Part shown: positions 34,080 through 47,612 of the stretch, piece after piece | Numbering within the stretch: position 1 is the stretch's first letter | How the letters are laid out: each line of letters begins with the position of its first letter | Origin: Tubulanus polymorphus | Lineage: Eukaryota > Nemertea > Palaeonemertea > Tubulaniformes > Tubulanidae | Assembly (NCBI RefSeq): GCF_964204645.1 | Contig: NC_134028.1 | Coordinates: 24,278,153-24,342,152 of the forward strand | DNA: 64,000 nt | Reading direction: 5' to 3' | Position numbers and translations under genes: made by a program | Notes under the pieces: model-generated | The model's input: only the letters and a program-made list of their open reading frames with translations | Databases searched by the model: none | What the model was told of the DNA's origin: nothing

Positions 34080-35805
34080 TCACAGCGCTGTATCCGGGAA
34101 TTTTTTTGCTTGAGCTCGTACGCGTCGTTCGTATTCGTTTTTGTCTTGACTGAAAAAGATTAAATTACGTGAATTCAGCCGAGAAAATACAACGTTCATC
34201 GATGTCCTATGATACAATACACACCAGTAAATAGTGTAAGCCTCGGCCTGAGCCGGATCTTTGATATTTGGGTCGTTTAAAAGATCCTGGATTCCCAACA
34301 AAATCTGAAATATTAAAAAACACCATTCGATAAAGATTTGTCCTTACTATTTTGACGCCGTAAAAACCGTTACAATAATGTTTAAATATCGTGAGTCGAT
34401 GTGCACTTCATCATCAATATCGTGAGTCGATGTGCACTGCATCATCAATATTGGTGTTTGAAAATAACGATAACTATCGTGAATTTTGGCGTTTATTTTG
34501 CAAAAATAATTTAGTTTTTCACTTATCTATTACCTGTTTTATAGTGACGGCTGGTCGCCAATCTTTATCCTCGTCCAACAACGACAGACAAACTGTCCCC
34601 GATGGATAAACATTCGGATGAAACAACGGCGGATCAAATTTACCTTTAAAGATAATCATCCAAAAAAAGAAAACCAGTGGATTTACATCCAATTTTCACC
34701 GAAAATTTCAACAAAACTCATATTCGTAACTCACATTTAGGTGGAGTTGTCGGATAATCATCTTTGAAAATCATTTTCAATTTGTACAGTCCGTTTTCCC
34801 AAGGCGTCTGCAAATATCAGATGGAAGAAAGACTTCATACTTAAAACATTCCTGCAACCATTAACCCTTTCAGTGCTGACTAATTAATACCCTATAGTGC
34901 TAGAGAAAATTTGAAAATTCTAAAAAATTCCACCCTAGTGTGTTATACAATGGGAATACCACTATAGTGCGTCTACACCGCAGTGCGGTGTATCGTTAGT
35001 TACTAGTATTTCACTATGCTTGACACTTGCTGCCATTTTTCAATAGAGATAATTACAAATTACATCAATACACCGCAGTGCAGTGTACTAGCAAAATCCA
35101 TCACTGATTTATACACCGCACTGCGGTGTAGACGCACTGAAAGGGTTAAACATAACAAACGAAGATGTACATACGCCTTTCTTTCCCGGGATAGCGCATT
35201 CCCACTCTTTATTATTCAGAGTGCCATCATCCTGCTTAGTCGGTCGAGCCACGAAGCCCTGTAAAAATTAGATCATTTAGGTTCATTAAATCGTAGTAAC
35301 ATTAAAACCCACTGTACTTTATACAAATTCAAAAGGTAAAACGCAAAATCTTTTTATCAAAAATTGAAAGCAGAGGACACCAGGTCTTTCCCTTGAGACC
35401 ATTGTCTTTCCCTTGAGACCATTGTCAGGTGCAAAGGAATGACTAATAACAGGGGTATATGTATATATACACTGGAGATTAATTGACTGATTAGACAATA
35501 AATGGTTCACAAGGCATGGGTAGTAATATACATGAAGAATATTACAATACTTGCTATAACAAGCACTAAAGAATTTGTGAATATTCAGCGAGTCAGGGAA
35601 AAATGATTATAACTGTATTATAGCATGAGTTCACTGGGGTTTGAAGCCACCACCTCTTGGTTGTGAGTCAAACATCCCAACCACTGAGCCATTTAAGACG
35701 GGACAGATTGCGGCTGAGGGTTGGGATTATATAACTTACAAATGGATGATCTTTTCTCCAACATTTTCTCTCTTCTATTAAACGTCCGACTGCTATTCCT
35801 GCCAT
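34080..35805 (-). CDS. UBE2I: UBE2I / UBC9 SUMO-conjugating enzyme
   Basis: Six exons on the minus strand: 35805-35740, 35258-35175, 34807-34735, 34643-34534, 34304-34225 and 34149-34080, joining to 483 nt, 160 residues (human 158). Family landmarks: MAGIAVGRL start, [30 protein letters not shown], the HPN motif and active-site Cys in [24 protein letters not shown] and [13 protein letters not shown]. The enzyme takes SUMO from the E1 and passes it to lysines of nuclear proteins. The last residues (KKFPDTAL) differ from the human KKFAPS. A piggyBac-type MITE occupies the second intron. Head-to-head with MINPP1. Confidence 0.97.
34861..35149. mobile_element. piggyBac-type MITE, copy 3
   Basis: Perfect TTAA on both sides, with CCCTTTCAGTGC and GCACTGAAAGGG ends; 289 bp. 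Lies in an intron of UBE2I. Confidence 0.9.
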
Positions 35806-36502
35806 AGTCTTCTGAAGAAGAAAATAAATATGTATTTAATTATTCGTTATTGCACCTGACCTGGCCTGAGTGCACCGCACCAAGATGTTGCCAACTAGTT
35901 ACACGGAAACTTGAATGGGCAGGGGACACCTCGACATGCCATATGCCTTGCGGCACATATTAGGGGGTTCTCCGCCATTTGTCTCTCCTTCCAAACGGCC
36001 CTAATATTGCAAAAATATCAGTCTAGTATAATATATAAAGCCTCCAAATAATAAGAGTTCATTCAAAACCTTTAATAAAAAAAATAAAGTAAAATTCAAA
36101 TCAATAAGCATTGTGGAGATTATGATCAATTATTACAACGTATTTAACTCAAACTCGATAATCTAAGCTCCCTCTTTACATCAATCAAATAATAAGCTTG
36201 AACTATAAAACTGGTGAAATCGTTGTTTTACGGATATTCACACATTTAAATACCTTTTTTGTACCGGGATTTATTGATCAACAGTGGGAAATCGCTCTCT
36301 ACGACAGTCCAGGTGGCGCTTCTTTACGGAACTGAAATTAAACAACGCGGGTTTACTTTTTCATTTTTATTTTCAATTTATAGAATTCTTTCATATGAAT
36401 CAAAATATAATAGTAGGCCTATCGTTTGAATTCAAAAAGAAAATAACAAGATCGAAATTAATATTTACTATTTAGCTAAAGGTCATATGACGTGTGGACA
36501 AA
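35806..36502. promoter_or_regulatory. Divergent intergenic region, UBE2I / MINPP1
   Basis: About 700 bp between two divergent start codons. The MINPP1 end carries AAAATGGCGGC (36501-36511), the consensus of a YY1 site, overlapping the start codon. The rest is AT-rich with no recognised element. Confidence 0.5.
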
Positions 36503-39500
36503 ATGGCGGCGCCCATAAAAGTTTGCAAAACGTCAAACTTCGACGTAAGAATGCCGAGAACGTGGCGATCGATGATTCTATTCGGCACTGTTTGTTTCTT
36601 ATTGATAAACTCGAGTGTAGAAGATGTATACGAGGAAGATGACGATTATAGGGATTTATATATAGCCATGGGAACGAAAACTAGTTACAAATTTATTCTA
36701 GAAAAACGAAAACGACGTCAACAGACTGATGATCACCGGCGATCAGACGAGAAAAGGTTTGAGACTGGTTCCAAGTGATTTTGTAGATCTTGCCCCAAAA
36801 TTTTTGGGTCTCACTGCAGTTTAGGTCACCTTTCCACTGAGTTAGCCTAACTGAGTGGCACTCCACTTGACTAAGTGTTATTAGAGAAGAGTGTTATGGT
36901 TAGGTTAGGGCAGGCATAGTCTGAATACCAGTCGTTGTTACGGTTCCCTTCAACCGTAAGTTGTACCGTACCTACCGTACCTGATTGTTTCAGGAACAAC
37001 GGCTAGGTACTAGACTAGGGCAGGCACTACATAACCTTAGGCCGGACATCTAAAGTGCAGTCGCTCTGTCCTGTCTCCTTTTTGTCCTGCGCAGTTGTTG
37101 TCAGTGCTTGGTTGCCTCACGTCAACGCATTGAGAAGCAACAGAGCACCGGGGCTCAAAATCCACATAATATCACACTCATTTCATTTTCAATGAGGCTG
37201 CTATTTTTGATATCGGATAATTCTCATTTTTGCAAAAACATCTACAACTGAAAATCTCTGGGTTAATCAGATGCTTTATCTATCAATATGTGATTCATTG
37301 AAAAATGAATAAATTGTATTTAAAACCTAAATTGTCTCCGATTCACAATGTAATGCGTTCTAATGCGTATTTATTTACACGTTTCTAAATATTTCAGTGA
37401 TTTGTATCGTGGAGGGATGTTATACGCGTCAAACCCGGCGGCCGATCTCCCGAAATTCTGTCGACCCGTTCACGTGAACGTCGTACTGCGACACGGAACG
37501 CGTTTCCCGAGCGCGAAAACCGGCCGCGTTCTACGTTCGTTCGTCGACGAATTCGGCGATAAAATCACGAACCCGATTTATAAAGTTTTCCGCAACTGGA
37601 CGCCGATGTACGCCGGCGATCAGGTGAAATTACTGAGCGGGGTCGGGCGCAAGGAAATGAAGGGACTCGGAAAACGATTATTCACGAAGTATCGATCGTT
37701 ATTCGAAACGCCCGACGGCGGCGGCGATGCGGAATACGACGATATCCGCGAGATCATCTCGTACGCGTCGAGCGACTTACCGCGTACGCAAAACAGCGCG
37801 AAATATTTCATGAAAGGGATGAAAGAAGCGCTGTATCTGCCGAACGATTTTAATTTCAACGTCGCAATCGAGAGCGACAGTCTGCGGTTCTACGATCGGT
37901 GCACGAAGTTCGTCGATTCGGTCGAAAGGAATAAAACGGCTTTCGCAGAGTTTAAAAAGTATAAATTCGGTGACGAAATGCGGAGTTTAGCTTTGAAAGT
38001 CGCGGAACGACTCGGAATCGACGCCGATCTATTTTTAGAAACTGGTAAGTCCATAAAAAGTCTAAAATGGATCTACTGTTGTACTGCATTTGAACTGGTC
38101 AGGGGCCCTTAAAGAATATTTGATTGTCAGCAAATAATCAGCATTATCAGCTAATGTCTATTTCAACCTGACTTGAGAGCATTCCGGATGGCCTAGCTCA
38201 CTCATTTTTGGCAGTACATACCTGATAAAGGTCTTAGTAGGACCAGAAAGGACTGGCAGTCGACCTAAATCAACATTTTTTAATCCATTTGAAACTGTAT
38301 TGAAGGATATATCCAAAAAATCTTTATTGAAAGGGGTTCATGAGTAAAAGTACTTTAGGCACGGGTTTTATCAGCGAACTCGAGCTCTCAAGTCAAGTTG
38401 AAATAGACATTAGAATAGAATTAGGTGCATTATGTACTATTGATATGTCATCAGCTCATTGAATACCTACACAATTATGAACCGCAATCACACAAGCCTT
38501 TTTGCTAAGTTTGTTCCGAGCAATCATTTTTAGCACGGGTCAAATTATTGCGTGTCAATTGCAATTGGTTACATGCCCTATGTTTTTAGACTTGAGAAAA
38601 TATTGTTAATAAAAGACTTTCATTTTCGATTGATGTTTTCAGATTTTGGAGTAACGTTATGGAATATGTTTGTGATGTGCAGCACTGAAGCGTCTGAGAT
38701 CGGGAGATCATTGTGGTGTGAATTGTTTGATGACGAAGATGCTCTAATCTTAGAATATAGATCTGATCTGAAGGTAAAAGAAGATAGTTTCATAAGGGGA
38801 TACAGGGTGGCCACTGACCGGGAAAAACTCAAAAGAATCAGAAAAATCAGACTTGGATGTGCGATTTGCCACTTGTTTCTTTATCAGTACGTGGATTCAC
38901 TGAAAAGTTAATAAATTGTAACATTTTAAACCATGAAATTCCTCGAATTCACTCAGATTCGAGTTTAGCGTTAGGAAAACTCATGGAATTTGTAAATTCA
39001 TCCTTGATATGATCTTCACATAGAATGTTTCATCTGTACTTTTAAATCGACATTTTGTTTCAGCATTACTATAAATGGTCTCACTATCCAGTTTCCTACA
39101 TGCAGAGCTGTCCACTGTTGAAAGACGTTATGACTAATCTCGATGAGGCCGTTATTGGTTCAGCTACCAATCACGTGTAAGTTAAACATTTTCTAATATT
39201 GGGTATCATTTTGCAGACCGGAACGTTCAGACATTCACTGTTGTAACATGAAATGTGGACGATCAGTTTTTGAAAGTTTGCTGATAAAATGTCTAATGTG
39301 TGTGGTTTTAGTTAGTTCAATTAGAAATGTGAAGTACTGATACGTGTGAAGTGCGCGGATGATCTGTTTTGGAAAGTTGACCCTAACCCCCTTCAGCCGT
39401 GAACCCACCCCTTTACGAATTTACTATTGTAGTAGGATGGCCACTGACCTGGAAAATTCAGTGAATCTGAAAAATCTAGTAAAAGATTTGTAAATGGATG

Positions 39501-40133
39501 GAAATTGGCGACCCTGTGTAGTGTGTATCTAATCTCTAATGTCTGGTGTTTGAAGTTCAGTTTCGATTAGAAATGTCAAAAACCGGAGTATTGATTGTCT
39601 GAGAGGATGCAGGGTCCAGGCAGCTGATTGATACTCGCATTATAACAAAAAAATTATATTGTGAGATTCTTGTTCATATTCTCAAGTCTTTATTTTCTAA
39701 TTTCAGTTATAAGAAAGCCGTGCTACGTTTCGGTCACGCTGAAACTCTCAATCCATTTTTTACTCTTCTCGGATTAGTAAACGATTCGAATATACCTCGC
39801 GCCGATAATTTAAAGTCCATTCCGGATAGACTTTTAAAAACGAGTAAAAACACTCCGTTCTCCGCTAATATCGGCGTGATTTTACACCGTTGCGATTCCC
39901 ATGACGAACTTCACCCTAAAGACATTCCGAAAGATGCAAGATGGCCGACAAAATTCGAACCGTACATGGTTGAATTTGTCCACAACGAGCGAAGACTTAA
40001 ACTTCCATTTTGTGATCACGATATTTGCCCTTACACGGTTATGAAGAAGTTCTATCGCGATATAACGATTAACTGTCAGTTTGAAAGTATTTGTGATATT
40101 AAAAAACCGGCTTCAGAAAAGGATGAATTATGA
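36503..40133 (+). CDS. MINPP1: MINPP1, multiple inositol polyphosphate phosphatase
   Basis: Five exons: 36503-36756, 37398-38044, 38643-38773, 39064-39176 and 39707-40133, joining to 1572 nt, 523 residues. A hydrophobic signal segment (SMILFGTVCFLLINSS) lies near residue 27; starting at the second ATG (36551, MPRTW) would give a more typical signal peptide. GTKTSYKF matches the family N-terminus. The histidine-acid-phosphatase motif RHGTRFPS and the distal catalytic HAE in RFGHAETL are intact. The protein ends in KDEL, an ER-retention signal (human ends SDEL). The enzyme removes phosphates from InsP6, InsP5 and related compounds in the ER lumen. Intron 1 and the 3' introns hold only diffuse repeats. 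Confidence 0.95.
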
Positions 40134-41365
40134 AAAGGGATAGGTTCTTCAAATTAGCATAATAACTTTGTACGGACCTTAAAGAACCTTCCAGTAAAGA
40201 TGACCGTTCTGGAAGGTTTTACTTAATATTCCAGTGATAATTTTTTGTACTTGAAGTGGTTATGTTCATTTTAGATTTCTTGATTTTTGATCTCTTATAT
40301 ACCATTATCCGTCAGCTTTAAATAAAGCATTTAAAAATCTATCGTAATGTAACCGTTTTTTATTCTTGTTTGACGATGTTTTTGGAATTTTATGAGCCGT
40401 TTCGTATACTTCTAATATATACTTGGTTTGAAAACTTGAATATTTTGAATGAAACTTATTTGAAGTAATCACGTATAGGAAAAACAATGCTGGGCTAGGC
40501 TAAATTAGTCCTACCATTCACCGCTTATTATATACACGGTGGCAGCACATAACAGTCAACATCTCACTTGGATCTAAGTTCCTTCTGTGGCACGCGACCT
40601 AAGCAAGTCGCCTCCCTGTGCGTGCAAATTCAATTCACCCTTGACGGATAGAAACAATGAAAAGCGTAATGGCTAATTCCCTGTGCCGCATTTCATTATT
40701 CGCTTCCAGTCTCTTGTTGTTTCAGCCTTACGGTTCAGACGACCAAAAGCATGAGGCAAATCTCAATAAATTTGGAATTGAAAATTGAATTGCCTGCCGT
40801 ACTCGCTTCTCTGTGCACGTCTCCAGTGTTGTTAGCGATTGGAGACATCCGGGTACGCGTGATTGTGACGTCACGTATCTAAACCCGGAAGTGAATACCA
40901 GGAATGTCATCAAAATAATGAGAAAAATATTATTAGCGTTTTTCTACGGATAACAACGAAGACGCCTTCTAAAACCGTAGCATTTCTCAACATGCGAACA
41001 ATAGACTCATATGAGGAATAACTGCTGGGTCGCACAGTGTCGTAATCTTAGCTGGCTTGAAATAATGTGTAGTCGACGCGGGCGGTCTTCAGATCCTCGA
41101 CCACCGCCGCGGCGAAAACCAAACCTGATGCTATAATAGAGCTGGAATTCATTTTCATCCTCATTTTTCGTACCTCATACCGATAATTTTTCTGCTGTTA
41201 TTTCATTTCTGTTGCTGACAGCGAAATGGTCAACTCTACCGGTGGTGGTCACGATTTATGTAAAAGAACCGGCTTTGTTGTTGTTCTTGGATTATATTCG
41301 GGATTTGGTTGGATTTTAGCGTAAAAATTGGAATAGATAAAACACAAAGAAACTGAATAAGCGTC
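40134..41365. other. MINPP1-ZFAND4 intergenic region
   Basis: MINPP1 3' UTR with a short hairpin (ACCTTCCAG ... CTGGAAGGT at about 40189-40219), then a 5' region for ZFAND4 that is less AT-rich around 40800-41100. No supported coding sequence. Confidence 0.45.
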
Positions 41366-44300
41366 ATGCCGATCATGGAGTTATTCATCGAAACTCTAAC
41401 GGGAACGGCGTTCGAACTGAGGGTTTCACCGTTCGAAACAATCATGTCGGTTAAAGCTAAAATTCAGCGTTTAGAAGGTTCGTATCTTATTGAATAATTT
41501 CCATAGTGATAGAAAGATAAGATTTTAAAAATTTATAGATTAGCGTCAGAGGGGTGATGTGAAAATGACAGGGATGGTCGCCTCTTTTTAAAGCTTTTGC
41601 CTGCGATGTGCAACTTTATATATTATTCGACCTTACAGGAATTCCGATTTCGCAGCAACACCTCATCTGGCAGTCGACTGAATTAGAAGACGATTACTGT
41701 TTACACGATTACAGCATACACGACGGTGCTACGTTAAAATTAGTTTTACAAATGAGAGGCGGTCCGATTAATACCAGGCGCAGTAAGTTCTTGTCTTAAG
41801 TCACAAACTCACAGTTTTAACAAAAAAGTTAAATTTAAAGTATTACTTGAAATAGTTTTCAACTCGTCGAGGATGATTTCAATGACTTTTTGGTTTTAAG
41901 TCCGGTTGTTGTTGTTTTTAGTTGCAGTTGATGACCCGGCGCTGCGAGAAATGGCCGAATACATGGAAGCGAATCGCGACGAAATATTCGAGAAATTACC
42001 GTCCGGAAATCGTCAGGTGACGCTTCTCGTCTTCCGCGAAGGAGATCAGTTAAACTTCTTCAGAGTCGTCGATCGCGGCGACGGAACTTTGACTCCTCTT
42101 TCCGAATCATTCAGGTACGTTCTTAATTCGTTCAAATCTATGCGGAGAGGGTCGGTAACGAAGTGGTCACTCAAGTCGACTAAGATCCGATCAGATCCAT
42201 CTGATTTTAAGCAGTCAAATCTGCGATTTTTTTTATAACTTATAGTTCTATTCCCTAGGACTGGCCGTAGCCAATCAATGACAAGTTTTGCGTCACGTGA
42301 TTTGGCATTCGTAATTGACAATTCTATTTAAGAGAGTTGAAACTTGTAAAATCTAATCTGAAAAACCTACCTTTTTAGACAGTAAATGACCCTTTTAATG
42401 TGGTAATGTCTGTTTTGTTTTTTTTATAACGTTAAATCCGGGAGGTATTATTTTAGTATAGTTGTGCATTATGATTATAAATGTTATATATGATAGTAAT
42501 AATTGTAGCGTTTTCCTTCGTGAAAATTCAGAATTAGTTTTCATCAATTTTCAGGGTATAATCATCATTATTTCGCTATCAATCTTCTTTTTTCCTATTT
42601 CAAACGAGTTCCATCAATTTCTTGTCACATCTTGAATTCTTATATTTATTTTCTACTTCGGTTTATTTAAAGTGGGACATCGGTTTATAATCTGTACGAT
42701 GAAGACGACGATGACGAATGTCCGACTAAAGAAAAACTAGAGGAGAACGATAAGCTGAAAGAGAAAATGATCTCACTTCGCAGTAAAATGGAAACTCTTA
42801 CTATTCAGAAAAAGGTAGAGAAAATGTTTGGAAAACTGGCCTTTTCATTGTTATTACAAAAAGTTTTTAGAATACAGGCTTCAGTAATGTGATGGTTGGG
42901 ACTAATGAGTTTAAATGAGTTCATTGCCTTTATTGTGTAAACTGTGTTGGATATTAGGGATCTTTGGCGCATTAGGTCTGAGTTGAGAATCAGGGAACTC
43001 GGTAGTGTTGAAACTGCTGTCTGTAAATATTTCACCGAGTTGAGAATCAGGGAAACAGAAGGTTTTATTCAATGAAGATTTCAGTAAAATTCACCGACTA
43101 GAGTCTAATCGAAAATTCTTTTTGCTCTTCTACGCGGTCCACGTTACAAAGAACATTCGGTGCGAACAAATTTGATAAGCTTTATCATTCTTAGAAGAAT
43201 TGCCGAAATATGGTGTTAATATTTCCAGGAAAAACAACTTTTCGTAATCGGGTCTCCTTGAATGAATTAAATTACCAATCCTTTGTCTGGTTTCGTTGAT
43301 TACTAGTTGAATGTAACTGCACCACTGAGCTGCTCCTGGTGGTGTTGTGATATACCGGTAATCTCTTTGTTCCAATCAAAGTCTTTTGTTTCGATGAATC
43401 CTTTGTTGTGACTGTCATTATGAACTGGGCGGAAGCTTTCATTAGTGGATTAATCTAAAGTATGCTAAGTAAACTCACCGCACAGTATTGTGTCACATGT
43501 TTTATAATTGAGGTCAATAACGCCGTTATAAAATACGCAGATAAAACTCCTGGATATATATCTAGCAAGTATTATATGAAAAGCAATTACGAAACCTTGT
43601 CATCTGACAGACGTCATTACAATGTTGAGGTTATTATTACTTTTATGTATTAGCGTATTCTAATTTCGTTATTGCAATTCAACCTCAAACTACTCTAATC
43701 AAAGACTATTTTTAGCCGATATCGGGAGTGATTTGATTACTTTTCATTTTCAAGGACTCGCCTCGCATCCCCTTGAAATGAATGATACATGAATATGGTA
43801 TAGTCTTACGTATGTACCATAAATTAGATGAATGGAGGATGGATGAAAATATTTCCCGCGTTGTTTAATACCTGTCACATCTGAAACACAGTTGTACGAA
43901 GTTTTGACTCGATAAAATGACAAAAACCGAACGAGCTCACTGCGAAACTGGGCGTACCCGGAAATTTGGAATCCCGGATTCACCGCTGTAGAACTGGGGC
44001 CCACGCTAGAAATATGAACAGGGTCCAAAAATTCATTCGATTCTAACTGAAATGTATAGTCAGAAATTTAAAAAGCGTTAACCCTTACAGTGCGTCTACA
44101 CCACAGTGCGGTGTACGAATCAGTGATGGATTTTGCTAGTTCACCGCACTGCGGTGTATTGATGTAATTAGTAATTATCTCTCTCGAAAGCACCTGTCAA
44201 ACATTGTGATGTGAATATTAGTAACTAACGATATACTGCGCCAGGGTGTAGACGCACTATAGTGCTATTCCCGTTATTCAACACACTAGGGTGGAATTTT

Positions 44301-47300
44301 TCAGAATTTTCAAATTATCTTCAGCACTATAGTGTATTAATTAGGCAGCACTGAAAGGGTTAATCAATCGTTCAGAACCATGGAAACCATGTTGTAATTG
44401 TTTAATTTGTCTAAGTGATTAGATTTGTAGATTTATTCATCACGTTTTGATCATTTCAGCCGAAGAAGAAAGTGCGACCGGTTTCGGGAAGTCGACCGAG
44501 TAGTCGCGGTCGGCTGCGTCATATACCGAGCGCGACCGCGTTAAACATGCAACAACCGTTGAATCCGAATCCGTGTTTACCTCCGGTCGGTAGCGTACTG
44601 TCGGGACTCGGGGGCGGCGGCGGGGCCGGTGGGGCTGTCGACGATACGCTGTCAGTATTACCCGCGAAATACTCATCACCGTCGACACCGGTCGATAAAC
44701 TAGCCGACGTTGACCAGTCGCCGGACGATCCGAGCGAACACGCCGGCGTGATGCTGCCAAAAATCATCGGCTCATCATCGGAGATTCCTTCGAAATATGG
44801 ACTATACAGCGTGAACGAGGACCGCACGGTGTCGCCATCTACCTCCGCGCATCGGACTCTACTACGAGCTAAAAATACGACGGAGGAGATCGCGCGAAAT
44901 AAACGTTTACTGCGACGTCCCGCATCGACGAACGAAGCGCCCCCTGCTGGTGATACGACGCAGAGCGCCGATCGTCGCGTTAAAGAGCTCAAAAACTCGA
45001 CATTCCCTCCTCCGCCGTCAGCGTCGTCGTCGTCGAGCTCGTCACGCCGCGGTAAAGATCTGACTTTAGAAAGCATCAAAGAGTCGTTGCGTACGGCGCG
45101 CGAACGCAACAAACGCGGAGCCGACCTTAATTTAGAATCGATACGCGAAGCTCTAGGTCGTCGTGGAGCGGGTGGCTCCACGGCGGCGTCGGCGGCTAGC
45201 GACAACGTCGACTCGACGACATCCGCCAAACAGAAGAAAGAATTCACGATCGAAAGTCTGTCGACGACCGAGGCTCGCGCGATGTCCGGACTGTTGCGTC
45301 AAGCGTCGATCGAACGGCTCGGCTCGTCTCGTATCAGCGGTAATTTCGTCGCGAGCGCGAACAAGTCGCGTTACGCGGCGACGGGGAACCGTGGCAACAC
45401 GGCGTCGACGTTGAAAGACGGCACACGTATCGTCACTCCTGACGCACGACTTATGGTGAGTCGAATTTTTTTCTATTTCGAATGATGAACATTTTTTGTT
45501 TATCTGACACTGAAAACAGTGAATTTTTAACAGCCTGCCCTTGACCCCACCCCCTTCAGATCTCGACACAACCCTTTCACTTAGTGTAGCCTAAAGTGCG
45601 GGAAATCAGTTGTTGAAACTGTGCTATTAAGATGTCTATTGTCTGGCATTTGTAGATTATACTCAATTATAATCAAGTCTCTGGACGATCGAAACTAGTG
45701 ATGAAGTATTGAAGTATTGAGTATTGGGTTCGGGATTCCGGCAGCAGAACGATACCTGCATAATTAATTCAATAATAATAAAAAACCTAAAAGGCTTCGG
45801 AGTTTGCTTATCATACCATATTTTGAAGCTAGCAATTGTTTTCTAATATATCTTTAGAATGACGAATTAGTTCCGTTTTATATGCGTTGAGAAACTGAGC
45901 ACGGATATTTACAAATGCTTTGTTCCTATTTTGAAACTATAATTCTTTTGTCAATTTCGAAATCTGTAATAGCCAAAATAATGAAACCGGCCCAGTTGTT
46001 TATTTCCGATCGAGGAATCGCGGTATTTAGAAACGCTCTGCTGTCCTCGTGAAATTATATTTAACGTCTTACGTGCCATAAATGAGAATATTTCATGTGA
46101 CAACTACCAGTTTCGACACAATATAGAACAACATTGTTTTGAAGTCATAGTTAACCACGGAGCGTAGAATACGTTTCATTCGTGACAACGCGATTTAATT
46201 TTCCCAAACTTTCCCTAAACCTAACTCACCAAACCATATACATACACCCCATAAACATATTCTAAACACTGATTACTTTTGTACATGGATCAGTGATTTT
46301 TTTGCGAATTTCGTTCACAGATTTCTTCGTATATGTCAATTTATGTTTCGTCCGGCTAGGGTCACTTGCGCAGCTGGTGTCTCTTTCTTTAGTATTTTGA
46401 TCATTTTCCCAACTTGTTTACTAATAATACTGTAGAACTATAGAAAAGTTAATACAAGGTTCAAGTGCTAATAACCCACGCCTGGCTAGTTTTATCTAGG
46501 CCTATAGTTTATTGAAGCCCTGTGAACATCTTCTGTCTTATGTATTCTAAGTATTGTCCATGACAAAATTTATTACAAAAGGTTCTCACTTCACAGATGC
46601 GTTCATTCAATAATCTAGATTTTAGTTTTATTTCGCAATCACTCCAGTTCGAAGTGTTTGGTTTCTTCTGTAAGATGTTCCAAAAGCCATAGTCAAGCAT
46701 TTTTGTCATTTGTTCCTTGAAGTGACTCCTCACCTCGCTTGCCACAGCATTGTTTTGCTAGCATTTTGATAAAGAGTTAGTGATTTGCGTGTGAACGCGT
46801 TTCTTACGCCCATTTTCTCATGAGTCCCAGCTGAGGGAGGATATCCCAAATAGAAAAAACTACCCGTTCTAGCAAACATACTTTCCAGTTACCTGATGTT
46901 CGTTGTAATGAGGTTCGACTAGTTGGTTGGAAAATTGCACTATCGATTTTTTCATTTAAACATGATTGACACAAAAAACCAATTTCAGGATGATATTTTG
47001 TTGTTACGATGTTTGTATGTTCACGGTTGATAAATCGGTATATTTCAGTCTGCCCACCTGCAGCGTTTATCAGCAAGTCGTGACGGTCGACTGCCTTCTC
47101 CTACGCGACGACTGCCACCCGTTAAAACGAAGAAGAAAAGTCACAAGCGGTGCTTTTTATGTGGCAAGAAAACCGGTCTGGCCACCTCCTATCAGTGCAG
47201 GTAGGTTTAAAACTAGGATTCCAGTTGTGGTGAAGTGAATATCCACCTGGTCGGTCTGATGAGTAAACACTCAGTTTTTGGTTTCAATCACATACACAGT

Positions 47301-47612
47301 CTATTTCTATCACATACAACTGAACTGATACTCACTGTATGTTAGCCACTGCGCTGTCATCATATTAGTTCAAAAGAAGTCTTAAATTTCAAGTCTAAAC
47401 TCTAGTTGTTAGATTTATGTAATTATTAAACTCGTTATTTGACTCACTATGAACTCATGTTATTATTGTTATTCAGGTGTGATAACAATTTCTGTGCTAA
47501 CCACCGCTACGCCGAGGCTCATGATTGTACGTTCGACTACAAGACAGAGGGTCGTAAACTACTAGAACAAGCTAACCCGGTGGTCAGCGCGCCGAAACTA
47601 CCGAAAATATAA
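41366..47612 (+). CDS. ZFAND4: ZFAND4-like protein (ubiquitin-like domain plus AN1 zinc finger)
   Basis: Seven exons: 41366-41477, 41639-41782, 41922-42114, 42673-42814, 44460-45455, 47049-47200 and 47477-47612, joining to 1875 nt, 624 residues. The N-terminus is a ubiquitin-like fold (MELFIETLTGTAFELRVSP ... LVLQMRGG). The family block VDDPALREMAEYMEANRDEIFEKL and VYNLYDEDDDDE follow. The 332-codon exon 5 is low complexity (Pro, Ser, Ala, Arg) with two related motifs LESIKESLRTARERNKR and LESIREALGRR. The C-terminus is an AN1 zinc finger (CFLCGKKTGL, CRC, CANHRYAEAHDC). The role of ZFAND4 is poorly known; AN1/UBL proteins generally act in ubiquitin-linked quality control. Exon 5 is much richer in GC than its surroundings, which creates long antisense open frames. 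The start could be the ATG at 41366 or 41375. Confidence 0.92.
44078..44363. mobile_element. piggyBac-type MITE, copy 4 (inverted)
   Basis: TTAA on both sides. The interior runs in reverse orientation to the other three copies; 286 bp. Lies in the ZFAND4 intron before its long exon. Confidence 0.85.

Noticed and set aside
40189-40219. Hairpin after MINPP1 as a bacterial-type terminator
   Set aside because: Nuclear Pol II gene; the hairpin is short and has no meaning as a terminator here.
44519-45247. Antisense open frame of 242 codons opposite ZFAND4 exon 5
   Set aside because: It follows from the GC-rich, low-complexity sense exon. The sense frame continues between good splice sites and joins in frame to the AN1 exons.
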